A DNA stretch of 41,178 bases from Pseudomonadota bacterium (GCA_018821785.1 JAHJLI010000274.1:1-41178); one strand, 5' to 3'. Positions 26,396 through 35,574 are shown, numbered from the stretch's first letter. The notes: generated by a model from the sequence alone, not told the origin. Made by a program: numbers and translations.

Positions 26396-27619
26396 TCACT
26401 TTGCCTTGGTCAGAACCTTCAGAACCAAAGCGATGTCGGTCTCTGTATGGTCAGCGTTGACCTGAAAGCGGATGGTTTCATCACCTTTTGGCACCACCGG
26501 GAAGGTGAGGCCGACCACGAGAATACCGGATGTAAAAAGACGTTTGACCATGGCGTGGGTTTTTGCCGTGTTCCGGACCAGGAGCGGCACTACCGGATGG
26601 GGACCGGGGATTGTCTCAAAGCCCAGCGCTTCCAGGCCTTCCCGGAATTGGCTGGTACGCTGCTGCAGGTTGTCGAGGCGTTGCAGGCCTTCGGCGCTGT
26701 CGCAGATCTCAAGAGCGGTGGTTGCCGCGGCACAGTCTGCGACACTCAGCGGATTAGTGTAGATATAGGTGTCGGCCCTCTGGCGAACTGCCTCGACGAC
26801 TGTGCCGCTTCCGGCAATAAAACCACCGTTTACCCCGAAGGCCTTGCCGAAGGTGCCGATTATGATATCCGGGATGCGGCCGCAGAATTCAGGGGTACCC
26901 CGGCCGGTTGCGCCATAAGCGCCAATGCCGTGCGAATCGTCGACGACGGTGATAACGCCGTCTGCAAATTTTTCGCTGTACCGGTCACAAATTTCCATGA
27001 TCTTGTCGATCGGGGCATAGTCCCCACGCATACTGAAGATGCCGTCGAAGATGACCACGACCCGTGTGATCCCTTCGCCGACTGCGTCCAGGCATTTTTG
27101 CAGGTCGTCCATGTCGTTGTGGGCATAGATGCCCTTGTTGCCACTCGGCACCCCGGCAATACGCATTCCCCGGATGATCGAATTGTGGTTGAGCTGGTCG
27201 CCGATCCAGTGCGTCGTTTTGCCGCCGATGGTCAGGGCCAGGCCGCAGTTGGAGGTGTAGGCGGAATTGAAAATTTTCGCTGCTTCCTTGCCGACAAATT
27301 GGGCAATGCGTTGTTCCAGGGCGACATGGTAACTGAAGGTGCCGTCGATGAAGCGCACCGCGCCGGGGCCAACGCCGCAGGCGTGTGTGGCGTTGTCGGC
27401 TTTGGCGATGAGGAGCGGATGGTTGGAGAGTGAAAGATACGAGTTGGAATTCATGCGGAGAAAACGCTGCTTCTCGCCCTCCAGGGAATAGCGCGGGCCC
27501 AGGCCGTTTTCCGGAGGGTGGTAGGCGGTAATGATCCGTTCCGGCGGTTTGGTGCGGCCCTCATCTTGGAGGATCTTCAGTTCTGCCTGCAGTGCGTGGT
27601 CGAGTCGTGTCTGCGTCAT
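26396..27619 (-). CDS. 2-amino-3-ketobutyrate CoA ligase-like aminotransferase (KBL family)
   Basis: A 407-residue PLP enzyme of the alpha-oxoamine synthase group. FNSAYTSNCGLALTIGG, VVDDSHGIGAYGATGRG (the Asp and His contact PLP) and the lysine motif IIIGTFGKAFGVNGGF are visible; the Lys in GKAFG would form the Schiff base. It ends three bases after the tdh stop with AAAGGA upstream. KBL cleaves 2-amino-3-ketobutyrate with CoA to glycine and acetyl-CoA, and its position next to tdh makes that the likely reaction. The sequence departs from the E. coli Kbl pattern (for example an extended N-terminus with PPERIITAYHPPENGLGPRY), so another acyl-CoA specificity cannot be excluded. Confidence 0.8.
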   Translation of the reverse strand: MTQTRLDHALQAELKILQDEGRTKPPERIITAYHPPENGLGPRYSLEGEKQRFLRMNSNSYLSLSNHPLLIAKADNATHACGVGPGAVRFIDGTFSYHVALEQRIAQFVGKEAAKIFNSAYTSNCGLALTIGGKTTHWIGDQLNHNSIIRGMRIAGVPSGNKGIYAHNDMDDLQKCLDAVGEGITRVVVIFDGIFSMRGDYAPIDKIMEICDRYSEKFADGVITVVDDSHGIGAYGATGRGTPEFCGRIPDIIIGTFGKAFGVNGGFIAGSGTVVEAVRQRADTYIYTNPLSVADCAAATTALEICDSAEGLQRLDNLQQRTSQFREGLEALGFETIPGPHPVVPLLVRNTAKTHAMVKRLFTSGILVVGLTFPVVPKGDETIRFQVNADHTETDIALVLKVLTKAK

Positions 27620-27622
27620 ATG

Positions 27623-28666
27623 CTATTCCTTTTCGGCCCAGTTGAGAATGACTTTGCCCGACTGTCCGGAGCGCATGACCGCAAAAGCCTCGGCAAAATC
27701 GGTGTAGTGAAAGCGATGGGTGATAAGTGGAGTGATGTCGAGGCCGGTCTGGATCATCGAGGTCATCTTGTACCAGGTTTCGTACATCTCCCGGCCGTAG
27801 ATGCCCTTGATGGTCAGTCCGTTGAAGATCACCTTGTTCCAGTCGATGGCAGTCGCGCCGGGCATTATGCCGAGCATGGCGATTTTGCCGCCGTGGCACA
27901 AGTTGTCAAGGATTGCCTGCAGGGCGGCAGGGTTGCCGGACATCTCCATAGCCACGTCAAAACCCTCTTTCATGCCCAGTTCTTTCTGCACATCGGCCAG
28001 CTTCTCGCGGCTGACATCGACCAGGCGGGTGGCGCCTACTTTTGCCGCAAGATCCAGACGGTAGGGGTTGACATCGGTGACCACCACATGTCGTGCCCCG
28101 CCATGTTTGGCGATGGCGGCGGCCATGCAGCCGATGGGCCCGGCACCGGTGATAAGGACATCTTCGCCCAGGATATCAAAGGATAATGCGGTATGCACGG
28201 CATTGCCGAGCGGATCGAAGCAGGCCAGGATATCGAGGGGGATGGCCGGGTCACAAACCCAGACATTGCTGACAGGGATGGCTAAGTATTCTGCATAGGC
28301 ACCCTGGCGGTTGACGCCGACGCCGCTGGTGTTCCTGCACAGGTGGCGGCGACCGGCCAGGCAGTTGCGGCAGTGGCCGCAGACCAGATGGCCTTCGCCC
28401 GAGACCAGATCGCCTGGTTTGAAATCGTGGACATTGTCGCCCACGCAATCTATGACCCCGACGAACTCATGGCCGATCGGCATCGGTACCGGGATAGTCT
28501 GCTGCGCCCAAGTGTCCCAGTTGAAGATATGGACATCGGTGCCGCAGATGGCGGTGCGGAGAATTTTTATCACCACCTCGTTTTTGTCGGGTACTGGGAC
28601 AGGTACTTCCTCAAGCCACAACCCCTCTTCCCTTTTTGCCTTGACCAAAGCCTTCATGGTATGCAT
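27623..28666 (-). CDS. tdh: L-threonine 3-dehydrogenase
   Basis: A 347-residue zinc-dependent medium-chain dehydrogenase that oxidises L-threonine to 2-amino-3-ketobutyrate with NAD+. The catalytic zinc ligand is in [12 protein letters not shown] (about residue 41), with GHEFVGVI at about 67-74. The structural zinc loop is [15 protein letters not shown]. The Rossmann motif [15 protein letters not shown] is followed by [16 protein letters not shown]-specific [13 protein letters not shown] is also present. GGGGGAG lies six bases before the ATG at 28666. It heads the minus-strand unit with the kbl-like gene and faces the TetR-kam operon across a 179-bp shared promoter region. Confidence 0.93.
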   Translation of the reverse strand: MHTMKALVKAKREEGLWLEEVPVPVPDKNEVVIKILRTAICGTDVHIFNWDTWAQQTIPVPMPIGHEFVGVIDCVGDNVHDFKPGDLVSGEGHLVCGHCRNCLAGRRHLCRNTSGVGVNRQGAYAEYLAIPVSNVWVCDPAIPLDILACFDPLGNAVHTALSFDILGEDVLITGAGPIGCMAAAIAKHGGARHVVVTDVNPYRLDLAAKVGATRLVDVSREKLADVQKELGMKEGFDVAMEMSGNPAALQAILDNLCHGGKIAMLGIMPGATAIDWNKVIFNGLTIKGIYGREMYETWYKMTSMIQTGLDITPLITHRFHYTDFAEAFAVMRSGQSGKVILNWAEKE

Positions 28667-28845
28667 CTGCCGCTCCCCCTGGAATGAAATTGAAAATGAA
28701 TGATTTCTATAAGTGTAGCATATTGTTCGGTGGAATTGTATACAATTTCTCGTTCGAAAAATTGTGCTGTGAAAATGGTTTCCAATATGCTACGATAAAT
28801 CTAACAAGCGTTAGAATTTGATAGTATCAAACCACGAGCATCATC
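28667..28845. promoter_or_regulatory. divergent promoter/operator region between tdh and the TetR gene
   Basis: This AT-rich, palindrome-dense region carries four symmetric elements: (1) an 11-bp inverted repeat GTAGCATATTG (28715-28725) and CAATATGCTAC (28783-28793), 57 bases apart; (2) a perfect 14-bp palindrome AATTGTATACAATT (28734-28747); (3) CTAAC-AAGC-GTTAG (28801-28814), shaped like a TetR-family operator; (4) TTTGATA-G-TATCAAA (28817-28831), just before the TetR start. The TetR product and perhaps a second regulator probably bind here to control threonine and lysine degradation together. Confidence 0.65.
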
Positions 28846-29433
28846 ATGACAACAACGACAAAGGCTCTCATCTTCAAGGAGGCGGCCCGGCTTTTTCGGG
28901 AAAAAGGCTACAACGGTTCAACCCAGCGGCAGCTGGCCGATCGGGTCGGGGTGCAGGGCGCCAGCATCTATCATCATTTTCCTTCCAAACAGGGCATCCT
29001 TTATGCGATCATGGAATATACCATGACCAGTCTTTTGCAGAAGGTGCGTTGCGAAATGCTGGATGCATCATCACCGGAGGCAAAGCTTCGCAAGGCGATC
29101 AAGGTTCATATTGAATACCATACCGTCGATCGAGACGAAACCTATGTCGCCGATGCTGAACTGCGCAGTCTCGAGGCGGAAAATTTTAAAAAAATAGTGG
29201 CAATGCGCGTTGCCTATGAACAGATATTCCGCGACATCCTGAGTGAAGGTGTACAAGAGGGTGTCATGCGCATCGGCGATGTGTCTCTGGCAACCAAGGC
29301 GCTGCTGCAGATGTGCACCGGTATCTCCTATTGGTTTTCCCCCGGTGGTCGTCGGTCGATAGATGAAATTGCTGATCAATATGTGGAGCTTTTTCTCTTT
29401 GGTATCTGCGGAAAATTGAACAACGAGAGGTGA
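28846..29433 (+). CDS. TetR/AcrR family transcriptional regulator
   Basis: A 195-residue repressor-type protein. The N-terminal helix-turn-helix is AARLFREKGYNGSTQRQLADRVGVQGASIYHHFPSKQGILYAIM (about residues 11-54, given here in shortened motif sense: GYNGSTQRQLAD then GASIYHHFPSK). The C-terminal ligand-binding domain resembles the TetR_C group found in regulators of acyl-CoA metabolism. It is the first gene of the lysine fermentation operon and lies beside the palindromes at 28801-28831, so autoregulation and control of kdd-kce, possibly also tdh, is likely. An acyl-CoA intermediate is a possible effector; this is inference. Confidence 0.9.
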   Translation: MTTTTKALIFKEAARLFREKGYNGSTQRQLADRVGVQGASIYHHFPSKQGILYAIMEYTMTSLLQKVRCEMLDASSPEAKLRKAIKVHIEYHTVDRDETYVADAELRSLEAENFKKIVAMRVAYEQIFRDILSEGVQEGVMRIGDVSLATKALLQMCTGISYWFSPGGRRSIDEIADQYVELFLFGICGKLNNER

Positions 29434-29436
29434 GGA

Positions 29437-30492
29437 ATGGCTTTTACTCTAGAGCATAACGGCAACCCCTTCGGCAGCCACCGGGTCATCGAACCGCTGG
29501 GCGTTCTGCCGCAGCCTGCCGAGAAAATCGATAACAATTTTGACCGGATCTGGGACAACGAGCTGCTGCTTGATGTGCAGTATCTCAATATCGATTCGGC
29601 AAGCTTCACCCAGATCCGCGCCGAACAGGGCGATGACGACGGTAAAATCTGCCGGCGGATCCTGGAGATTGTCGCAACCCGCGGTAAGATGCACAATCCG
29701 GTGACCGGGTCGGGCGGCGTGCTCATCGGCACGGTTGCTCAAGTCGGACCTATGTTGCAGGGAGAATCGCCGCTTGTCCCTGGTGACAAGATCGTCAGCC
29801 TGGTGTCTCTGTCGCTGACGCCGCTTCGCATCGATGAAATTCTCCAGCTGAAAAAAGCCACCGATCAGGTGAAAATCCACGGCCAGGCGGTGCTCTTTGC
29901 CAGCTCTCTCTATACCCGACTGCCGGAGGACATTCCCGAGACCCTGGCCCTGGCCGTCCTTGATGTCTGCGGCGCCCCGGCCCAGACTGCTCGGCTGGTA
30001 AAGCCTGGACAAACGGTGGTGATTATCGGCGCCGGGGGCAAATCGGGGGTGCTGTGCGCCTGGCAGGCCCGGCAGCGGGTTGGTGCAAGTGGCCGGATCA
30101 TCGGCATCGAGTATGCGGCGGAAGGGTTGGCAGCCCTGCGCGGTCTTGATCTCTGCGATGAGGTGATTCAGCTCGATGCACGAAACGGCCTCAAATGCTA
30201 TGAGACCATCCATGCCTTGACGAATGGTACTCTTGCCGATGTGGTTATCAACTGCGTTAATATCCCCGACACCGAACTCTCGACCATCATGATGTGTCGG
30301 GACCGAGGGCTGGTCTATTTCTTCAGCATGGCTACCTCTTTTACCAAGGCAGCCCTTGGCGCCGAGGGGATCGGAAAGGATATCGATATGCTCATCGGCA
30401 ACGGCTATGCCCGCGGACATGCCGAACTGGCTCTCGACATCCTGCGCACCTCGGCACCAATCAGAGCGATGTATGAGCAACACTATGTGTGA
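29437..30492 (+). CDS. kdd: L-erythro-3,5-diaminohexanoate dehydrogenase
   Basis: A 350-residue enzyme that oxidatively deaminates 3,5-diaminohexanoate to 5-amino-3-oxohexanoate with NAD(P)+. It has a quinone-oxidoreductase-like N-terminal half and a Rossmann domain with VVIIGAGGKSGVLCAWQARQ (about residues 192-211). The N-terminal GNPFGSHRVIEPLGVLPQPA and NPVTGSGGVLIGTV stretches are typical of Kdd. Identification rests on sequence plus the flanking kam genes. The ATG follows GAGGTGAGGA and lies three bases after the TetR stop. Confidence 0.93.
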   Translation: MAFTLEHNGNPFGSHRVIEPLGVLPQPAEKIDNNFDRIWDNELLLDVQYLNIDSASFTQIRAEQGDDDGKICRRILEIVATRGKMHNPVTGSGGVLIGTVAQVGPMLQGESPLVPGDKIVSLVSLSLTPLRIDEILQLKKATDQVKIHGQAVLFASSLYTRLPEDIPETLALAVLDVCGAPAQTARLVKPGQTVVIIGAGGKSGVLCAWQARQRVGASGRIIGIEYAAEGLAALRGLDLCDEVIQLDARNGLKCYETIHALTNGTLADVVINCVNIPDTELSTIMMCRDRGLVYFFSMATSFTKAALGAEGIGKDIDMLIGNGYARGHAELALDILRTSAPIRAMYEQHYV

Positions 30493-30534
30493 TGCAAGCA
30501 AGGGACTTGAAACATCGATAAGGACAAGGACAAG

Positions 30535-31803
30535 ATGAAAGGCTATCGATCAATAGACTACCGGGAAATGGAGCTCTTTAAGGATGTATCGCAGGAAGAT
30601 TGGAACGACTGGCATTGGCAGCTGCGCAATGCCATCAGGGATATCCCCACCCTGAAGAAAATCATCCCTATTGACATTGTCGAGGAGGTGGCCCTGGAGC
30701 AGTGCCTCAGCAGATTCAAGATGGCCATCACCCCTTACTACGCTTCACTCATGGAAAAGGATTATTCCCGGGGGGTAATCCGCCTGCAGGCGGTGCCGAC
30801 CATGAGTGAGTTGGATGTCGATGCCGACGATCAGCACGATCCCCTGCATGAAGATGTCGACTCGCCGGTGCCGGGGCTGACCCACCGCTATCCCGACCGG
30901 GTGCTCTTTCTGGTAACGCATATCTGTTCCATGTACTGTCGCCACTGCACGCGGCGCCGGGCTGTGGGTGACCATGACACACACCTGTCCAGGGAGCAGA
31001 TTGATCGTGGCATTGGCTATATCCGCGACCACCGCGAGGTCCGCGACGTGCTGCTGTCCGGCGGCGATCCGCTGTCGATGACCGAGACGCATCTGGAATA
31101 TATCCTCAAAAGCCTCCGGGAGATTGACCATGTCGAGATTATCCGCATAGGCACCCGCATGCCGGTGGTGTTGCCGCAGCGTATAACGCCTGACTTGACC
31201 GCGATGCTGAGAAAATACCATCCGCTCTATGTCAATACCCATTTCAACCATCCAAACGAGATAACCGCCGAGGCCAAAGAGGCCTGTGAGAAACTGGCCG
31301 ATGCCGGGATCCAACTTGGCAATCAGACCGTGCTGCTGCGCGATATCAACGACTGCCCGAATATCATGAAAAAACTCATGCACGAGTTGCTGAAGATCCG
31401 GGTGAAGCCGTATTACATCTACCAGTGCGACCTGTCTGCGGGCATCGCCCATTTTCGCACCTCGATCACCAAGGGCATGGAGATAATCGAGAACCTGCGT
31501 GGCCATACCACAGGCATGGCGGTGCCGACCTTTGTCGTTGACGCGCCTGGCGGCGGCGGCAAGATCCCGGTTATGCCAAGCTATCTCCTGTCCCAGTCAG
31601 ACCGGCGCTTTGCTCTCCGCAACTATGAGGGGGTGATCACCACCTACACGCAGCCGGAAAATGTTTTTTCCAACTGCGGCCGGTGCAATATCTGTAAGGA
31701 TGAGGATAAAAACTATAAACCACTGGACGGGGTCGCAAAATTGCTGTCCGGGGAAAAACTCTACCTCGAACCGGAAGGGCTGGTGCGGCGGCAGAGGGAG
31801 TAG
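30535..31803 (+). CDS. kamA: L-lysine 2,3-aminomutase
   Basis: A 422-residue radical SAM/PLP enzyme that converts L-lysine to L-beta-lysine, the entry step of the pathway. The cluster motif CxxxCxxC is CSMYCRHC (about residues 126-133), followed by TRRRAVGD. The SAM-binding LLSGGDPL is near 180. The PLP-lysine segment is DAPGGGGKIPVMPSY (about 334-348). The C-terminal Cys cluster CGRCNICKDE is a structural zinc site. It begins like clostridial KamA (FKDVSQEDWNDWHWQLRNAI). AAGGA precedes the ATG. It ends 16 bases before kamB. Confidence 0.97.
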   Translation: MKGYRSIDYREMELFKDVSQEDWNDWHWQLRNAIRDIPTLKKIIPIDIVEEVALEQCLSRFKMAITPYYASLMEKDYSRGVIRLQAVPTMSELDVDADDQHDPLHEDVDSPVPGLTHRYPDRVLFLVTHICSMYCRHCTRRRAVGDHDTHLSREQIDRGIGYIRDHREVRDVLLSGGDPLSMTETHLEYILKSLREIDHVEIIRIGTRMPVVLPQRITPDLTAMLRKYHPLYVNTHFNHPNEITAEAKEACEKLADAGIQLGNQTVLLRDINDCPNIMKKLMHELLKIRVKPYYIYQCDLSAGIAHFRTSITKGMEIIENLRGHTTGMAVPTFVVDAPGGGGKIPVMPSYLLSQSDRRFALRNYEGVITTYTQPENVFSNCGRCNICKDEDKNYKPLDGVAKLLSGEKLYLEPEGLVRRQRE

Positions 31804-31807
31804 GGGC

Positions 31808-31819
31808 GGGGGGGGGGGG
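31808..31819 (+). repeat. poly-G tract (12 G) abutting the kamB start
   Basis: Twelve consecutive G bases fill the space directly before the kamB ATG, after the kamA stop and GGGGC. The tract is the only Shine-Dalgarno-like sequence for kamB. Mononucleotide tracts of this length are prone to slipped-strand changes. Confidence 0.85.
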
Positions 31820-32800
31820 ATGGAGACCTACTGTTTTATAGGTTCGGATAAAAATGCCGGCAAGACCACAGCCTTCAACTTTATTTATGATGATCTCTGT
31901 CGACAGATTTACCCACCTGTGCTGTGCGTCACCGGCATCGGCATCAATGGAGAGTCGATCGACAACTTTGACGGCAGTGCCAAGCCCCCTATCCGCCTGT
32001 GGTCCGGCAGTTATTTTCTCACCCATATCCGCCATTTGCAGGACCATAGCGGCAAATACCAGACCCTGCAGAATTTTGGCGAGCCGCATTTTCATGGTCA
32101 GTACGTATTTGGGCAGTGCCTTGCCGACTTTGCCACCCTCTTGGAAGGGCCGAACAGTCGGCAGGAACTTTTGCTTGCCAAGGCGGTGATAGTCAAAGTG
32201 ATCGATGACGGCATCCTTCTCCTTGATGGTTCCATTGACCGGCAGTTTCTCGCCGATCCGGCAATCAGCGATATGTTTTATTTTGCCATCCTTTTTTCCG
32301 GGTCAAAAGTACAGCAGCAGCGGGCAGCAGCCATGCTCTACGCCCTGCAGTTGCCGCCGGGGCCGGCAGAAGTTTGCGACCTGGTGCGGAGGCTTAAATC
32401 TTCCACCACCAAGTCTTTGTTGCTTAGTCCGGATGGTCAAGTGCACTACCACAGTACGGAGATGCCGTTTAGCGATCGAGGATTACGCATGGCCTGCGAG
32501 GCCCTTGGCAAAAAACCTGTCTGGCTCTATCTCGGCGGGGCATTGACTCGGTCCCTGGCTGATTTTCTCGGGCCTTTGGCCAATATTGCTCTGCTCCTTG
32601 ATAATTTCACCCATTACCAGTGTCAGTCCGGTGACGGCTGCGCCAGGGCGCCGTTCCGGTCGCCCCTCGCACTTCTTCAGCCGGTGCGATTAAAGGCAAT
32701 TTTTATCAGAGAGGAGGCACCGTTTGATCCGGGGATTCTGCCGGTGGCTGTTCCGGTCATCAATTTGTTTCGGCGTGAGGAGTTAGGATTTAGGAGTTAG
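31820..32800 (+). CDS. kamB: KamB-like protein, lysine 5,6-aminomutase reactivase subunit
   Basis: A 326-residue protein with an N-terminal P-loop-like motif, YCFIGSDKNAGKTTAFNF (residues about 4-21), and no other family I recognise. Assignment to KamB rests on its place between kamA and the aminomutase subunit genes and on the nucleotide-binding N-terminus. In lysine fermenters KamB and KamC are thought to reactivate the B12-dependent lysine 5,6-aminomutase; this is family knowledge recalled, not shown here. The ATG at 31820 directly follows a G12 tract. The C-terminus is read from a repeated AGGAGTTAG sequence, so the native end may have been altered. The kamC gene expected next is absent. 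Confidence 0.72.
   Translation: METYCFIGSDKNAGKTTAFNFIYDDLCRQIYPPVLCVTGIGINGESIDNFDGSAKPPIRLWSGSYFLTHIRHLQDHSGKYQTLQNFGEPHFHGQYVFGQCLADFATLLEGPNSRQELLLAKAVIVKVIDDGILLLDGSIDRQFLADPAISDMFYFAILFSGSKVQQQRAAAMLYALQLPPGPAEVCDLVRRLKSSTTKSLLLSPDGQVHYHSTEMPFSDRGLRMACEALGKKPVWLYLGGALTRSLADFLGPLANIALLLDNFTHYQCQSGDGCARAPFRSPLALLQPVRLKAIFIREEAPFDPGILPVAVPVINLFRREELGFRS
32778..32800 (+). repeat. short direct repeat at the kamB 3' end
   Basis: AGGAGTTAG occurs at 32778-32786 and again at 32792-32800, separated by GATTT. The second copy contains the kamB stop codon. The location coincides with where kamC would normally begin. Confidence 0.7.
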
Positions 32801-32829
32801 AGTTATTCTGCTTCAGAAGGAGTTTGCCA

Positions 32830-34392
32830 ATGGCGCATATTGAGTTGGATGAAAAAAAGATAAACCGTCTTAAGAGCCTGGCGCGGCAGGTGGCCGAGCA
32901 GGTGCAGGAGATGATTGCCGACTACTCGACAGTGTCGGTTGAGCGGGCGGTGCTGCGGCTCTATGGCGTGGATGGCGTCGATGGCGACGGCACGCCTTTG
33001 GTGAACCGTTTGGTTGAGCTCCTGCAAGCGAAAGAAATGTTGTCTGCCGGGATCTCCAGGTATTTTGCCTTGGCCATGCTCACGTCGGGTCGCGATGCCC
33101 AGACAACCGCTCTGCAGCTGGTGAACGGTGACATCGAATTTGCTGAACAAGGCCGTTTTCCGCCGGAGGAAATCTCTGCAAAAGAGCAGGATCTGGCGTT
33201 ATCGGCCGTTGCCGCTCTCGACGCTACCCGACAGCGGAAAGCGGAAAAACAGAAGCGTTATCCGCTTGGCCCGCAGCCGTGGAAATACGTGATCGTCGCC
33301 ACCGGCAATATTTACGAGGACCGGACCCAGGCCCGGGCGGTAGCCCGTTCCGGGGCGGATATCATCGCGGTCATACGCTCAACCGCCCAGTCGCTCCTTG
33401 ATTATATCCCCTATGGGGCGACTACGGAAGGCTTCGGCGGTACCTTCGCCACCCAGGAAAATTTTCGCATCATGCGGGCGGCGCTCGACGAGGAGTGTGC
33501 CGCCACCGGCCGCTACCTCCGCCTCGTCAACTACGCCTCCGGGCTGTGCATGGCGGAGATTGCGGTCTGCGCCGCCCTTGAAGACCTGGATATGCTGCTC
33601 AATGATTCGATGTACGGCATTCTCTTTCGCGACATTAATATCAAGCGAACCTTTGTCGATCAACACTTCTCCAGGCTCATTTGCGGCCGGGCGAAAATTA
33701 TCATCAATACCGGCGAGGATAATTATCTTACTACTTCGGATGCGGTGGAAAACGCCCATACGGTAACCGCTTCGCAGCTGATCAACGAGGCGCTCGGCCG
33801 TTTCTCCCTGCTGACTGACGACCTTCTCGGGCTCGGCCACGCATTTGAAATAGACCCAACCATGAAAAACGGTTTCCTCTATGAATTGGCCCATGCCCAG
33901 CTAACCCGACAGTTGTTTCCCGAGGCGCCGCTGAAGTACATGCCGCCGACCAAGTATAAAAGTACAGATATCTTTTTTTCGCACTGCCAGGATACCATGT
34001 TCAATCTGGCGTCGATTGCCACCAATCAGGGCATTCATCTGGCAGGTATGTTGACCGAGGCGATCCATACCCCGCTGATGCATGACCGCTACCAGTCGAT
34101 CTCGGCTATAAATTATGTTTTTGACACTGCCCGAGACCTCGGCAGTGAAATCGAGTTTAAAAAGGATGGCATCGTAGCAGGCCGGGCACGCCAGGTCATG
34201 GCCGAGACCGAGGCCTTTCTCGAAGAAGTTCGAGTAGAAGGTTTGATGCAGGCCATTGCCGCAGGAAAGTTCGCCGGAATCAAGCGCCGGGAAGAGGGTG
34301 GCAAAGGGCTGGACGGGGTTTTCAAGAAAGCCCCGAACTATTCCAACCCGATCCTTGCCCGGCTTGAGAAGGAGGGTGTGATCAATGGCTAA
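32830..34392 (+). CDS. kamD: lysine 5,6-aminomutase alpha subunit
   Basis: A 520-residue large subunit of the adenosylcobalamin- and PLP-dependent mutase that moves the terminal amino group of beta-lysine to give 3,5-diaminohexanoate. Typical KamD segments are GADIIAVIRSTAQSLLDYIP (about residues 178-197), TTEGFGGTFATQENFRIMR and YMPPTKYKSTDIFFSH. The start is set at the ATG 32830, with AAGGAG seven bases upstream; the TTG at 32824 falls within that spacer. The end overlaps kamE by eight bases, as expected for subunits made in equal amounts. Confidence 0.96.
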   Translation: MAHIELDEKKINRLKSLARQVAEQVQEMIADYSTVSVERAVLRLYGVDGVDGDGTPLVNRLVELLQAKEMLSAGISRYFALAMLTSGRDAQTTALQLVNGDIEFAEQGRFPPEEISAKEQDLALSAVAALDATRQRKAEKQKRYPLGPQPWKYVIVATGNIYEDRTQARAVARSGADIIAVIRSTAQSLLDYIPYGATTEGFGGTFATQENFRIMRAALDEECAATGRYLRLVNYASGLCMAEIAVCAALEDLDMLLNDSMYGILFRDINIKRTFVDQHFSRLICGRAKIIINTGEDNYLTTSDAVENAHTVTASQLINEALGRFSLLTDDLLGLGHAFEIDPTMKNGFLYELAHAQLTRQLFPEAPLKYMPPTKYKSTDIFFSHCQDTMFNLASIATNQGIHLAGMLTEAIHTPLMHDRYQSISAINYVFDTARDLGSEIEFKKDGIVAGRARQVMAETEAFLEEVRVEGLMQAIAAGKFAGIKRREEGGKGLDGVFKKAPNYSNPILARLEKEGVING

Positions 34393-35140
34393 AGAGATGA
34401 TTAAACCGTACGGAGATACTTTAAACGACGGCATGGTGCAGCTGGCCTTTACCCTACCGGTGGCGGGTGGACCAAGAGCCAAAAAGGCTGCCGAGCTGTA
34501 TGTGGCAAAACTCAATTTTACCGATATCGCGGTCTCTTTTTCGAGGGAAATCGCCGATGGATTCACCTATTTCGTCGTCTATGCCAAGGCCCTGCCGGAA
34601 CTCGACTACAGCACGGTGCAGGCCACTGAGGCCCGGGTGACAAAGCTCGATTTTTACCGGATCAATGAACTGATCAAGACCCATATCAATCGCCCTCTGG
34701 TGGTTGTCGGCGCCTCCATCGGCAGCGATGCCCATACCGTCGGTATCGATGCCATCATGAATATGAAGGGCTACAACCAGGACTACGGTCTGGAGCGCTA
34801 TCCGCAAATAGAGGCGATCAATATGGGTGCCCAGGTGGGTTGCGAGGAACTGGTGGCCAGGGCGGTGGAGGTATCAGCCGACGCTCTTCTTGTATCCCAG
34901 ACGGTGACCCAGAAGGACGTGCACCTGGCGAATTTCACTGAACTGATCGAGCTGCTGGAGGCCGAGAAGATCCGCGACCGTTTCCTGCTTGTTGCCGGCG
35001 GGCCCAGGATATCCAACGATCTGGCGGTGGAGCTCGGTTATGACGCAGGTTTTGGACCGGGAACCGTACCGTCCCAGGTCGCCTCCTATATGGTGACGAC
35101 CCTGCTTCGTCGAAAAGGCGTCACCGGCTTTGTTGATTAA
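34385..35140 (+). CDS. kamE: lysine 5,6-aminomutase beta subunit
   Basis: A 251-residue B12-binding small subunit. The cobalamin motif DxHxxG is DAHTVG with the cobalt-ligand His at residue 117. The PLP lysine is Lys128, exactly eleven residues later, as in the Clostridium sticklandii enzyme (His133/Lys144, from recall). The Rossmann-like B12 domain continues through [21 protein letters not shown] and [17 protein letters not shown] lies upstream of the ATG within the end of kamD. Confidence 0.96.
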   Translation: MAKEMIKPYGDTLNDGMVQLAFTLPVAGGPRAKKAAELYVAKLNFTDIAVSFSREIADGFTYFVVYAKALPELDYSTVQATEARVTKLDFYRINELIKTHINRPLVVVGASIGSDAHTVGIDAIMNMKGYNQDYGLERYPQIEAINMGAQVGCEELVARAVEVSADALLVSQTVTQKDVHLANFTELIELLEAEKIRDRFLLVAGGPRISNDLAVELGYDAGFGPGTVPSQVASYMVTTLLRRKGVTGFVD

Positions 35141-35169
35141 CAACGAAAAATGCGCAAATGGAGAAGGAT

Positions 35170-35574
35170 ATGAATACGTTCGAAGAGGTAATGATCAGGC
35201 TGCGGATGAGCGCCCACGATGCCCACTATGCCGGGGATTTAGTCGACGGGGCACGGATGCTCGGTCTTTTCGGCGATGTGGCGACCGAGTTGTTGATTCG
35301 CTTCGACGGCGATGAGGGGCTTTTCCGTGCCTATGACGCGGTGGAGTTTCTGGCTCCTGTGCGCGCCGGGGATTTTATCGAGGCACGGGGCCGGATCATC
35401 GGAGTGGGTGCGACGTCCCGGCGTATGGAATTTACCGCCTGGAGGGTCATTTCTCCGAACCCGGCGGCCGGAGAAACCGCCGCCGATGTGCTGAATGAGC
35501 CGGTGCTGGTGTGCCGCGCCAGCGGCACCTGCGTTACCCCAAAGGAAAAGCAGAGGATACCCCATGCCAAGTGA
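35170..35574 (+). CDS. kal: 3-aminobutyryl-CoA ammonia lyase
   Basis: A 134-residue hotdog-fold enzyme that releases ammonia from L-3-aminobutyryl-CoA to form crotonyl-CoA, the final nitrogen-removing step. [20 protein letters not shown] and [19 protein letters not shown] match Kal as recalled, and the central [14 protein letters not shown] is typical of hotdog thioesterase-like folds. The ATG at 35170 is preferred because GGAG lies six bases upstream inside the first few codons of the longer frame; the ATG at 35158 has no ribosome-binding site. Its end overlaps kce by eleven bases. Confidence 0.92.
   Translation: MNTFEEVMIRLRMSAHDAHYAGDLVDGARMLGLFGDVATELLIRFDGDEGLFRAYDAVEFLAPVRAGDFIEARGRIIGVGATSRRMEFTAWRVISPNPAAGETAADVLNEPVLVCRASGTCVTPKEKQRIPHAK

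Noticed and set aside
26393-27433. Long plus-strand open frame (346 codons) opposite the kbl-like gene
   Set aside because: It is an antisense shadow of a high-GC gene; the minus-strand product has clear PLP-enzyme motifs and the plus frame has none.
29449-30501. Long minus-strand frame opposite kdd
   Set aside because: It is a shadow frame without any recognisable domain; kdd fits the operon and the family.
31661-31819. Upstream extension of kamB into kamA (open from 31661)
   Set aside because: The extension overlaps the kamA 3' end and would be translated through poly-G as Gly; the P-loop protein starts properly at 31820.
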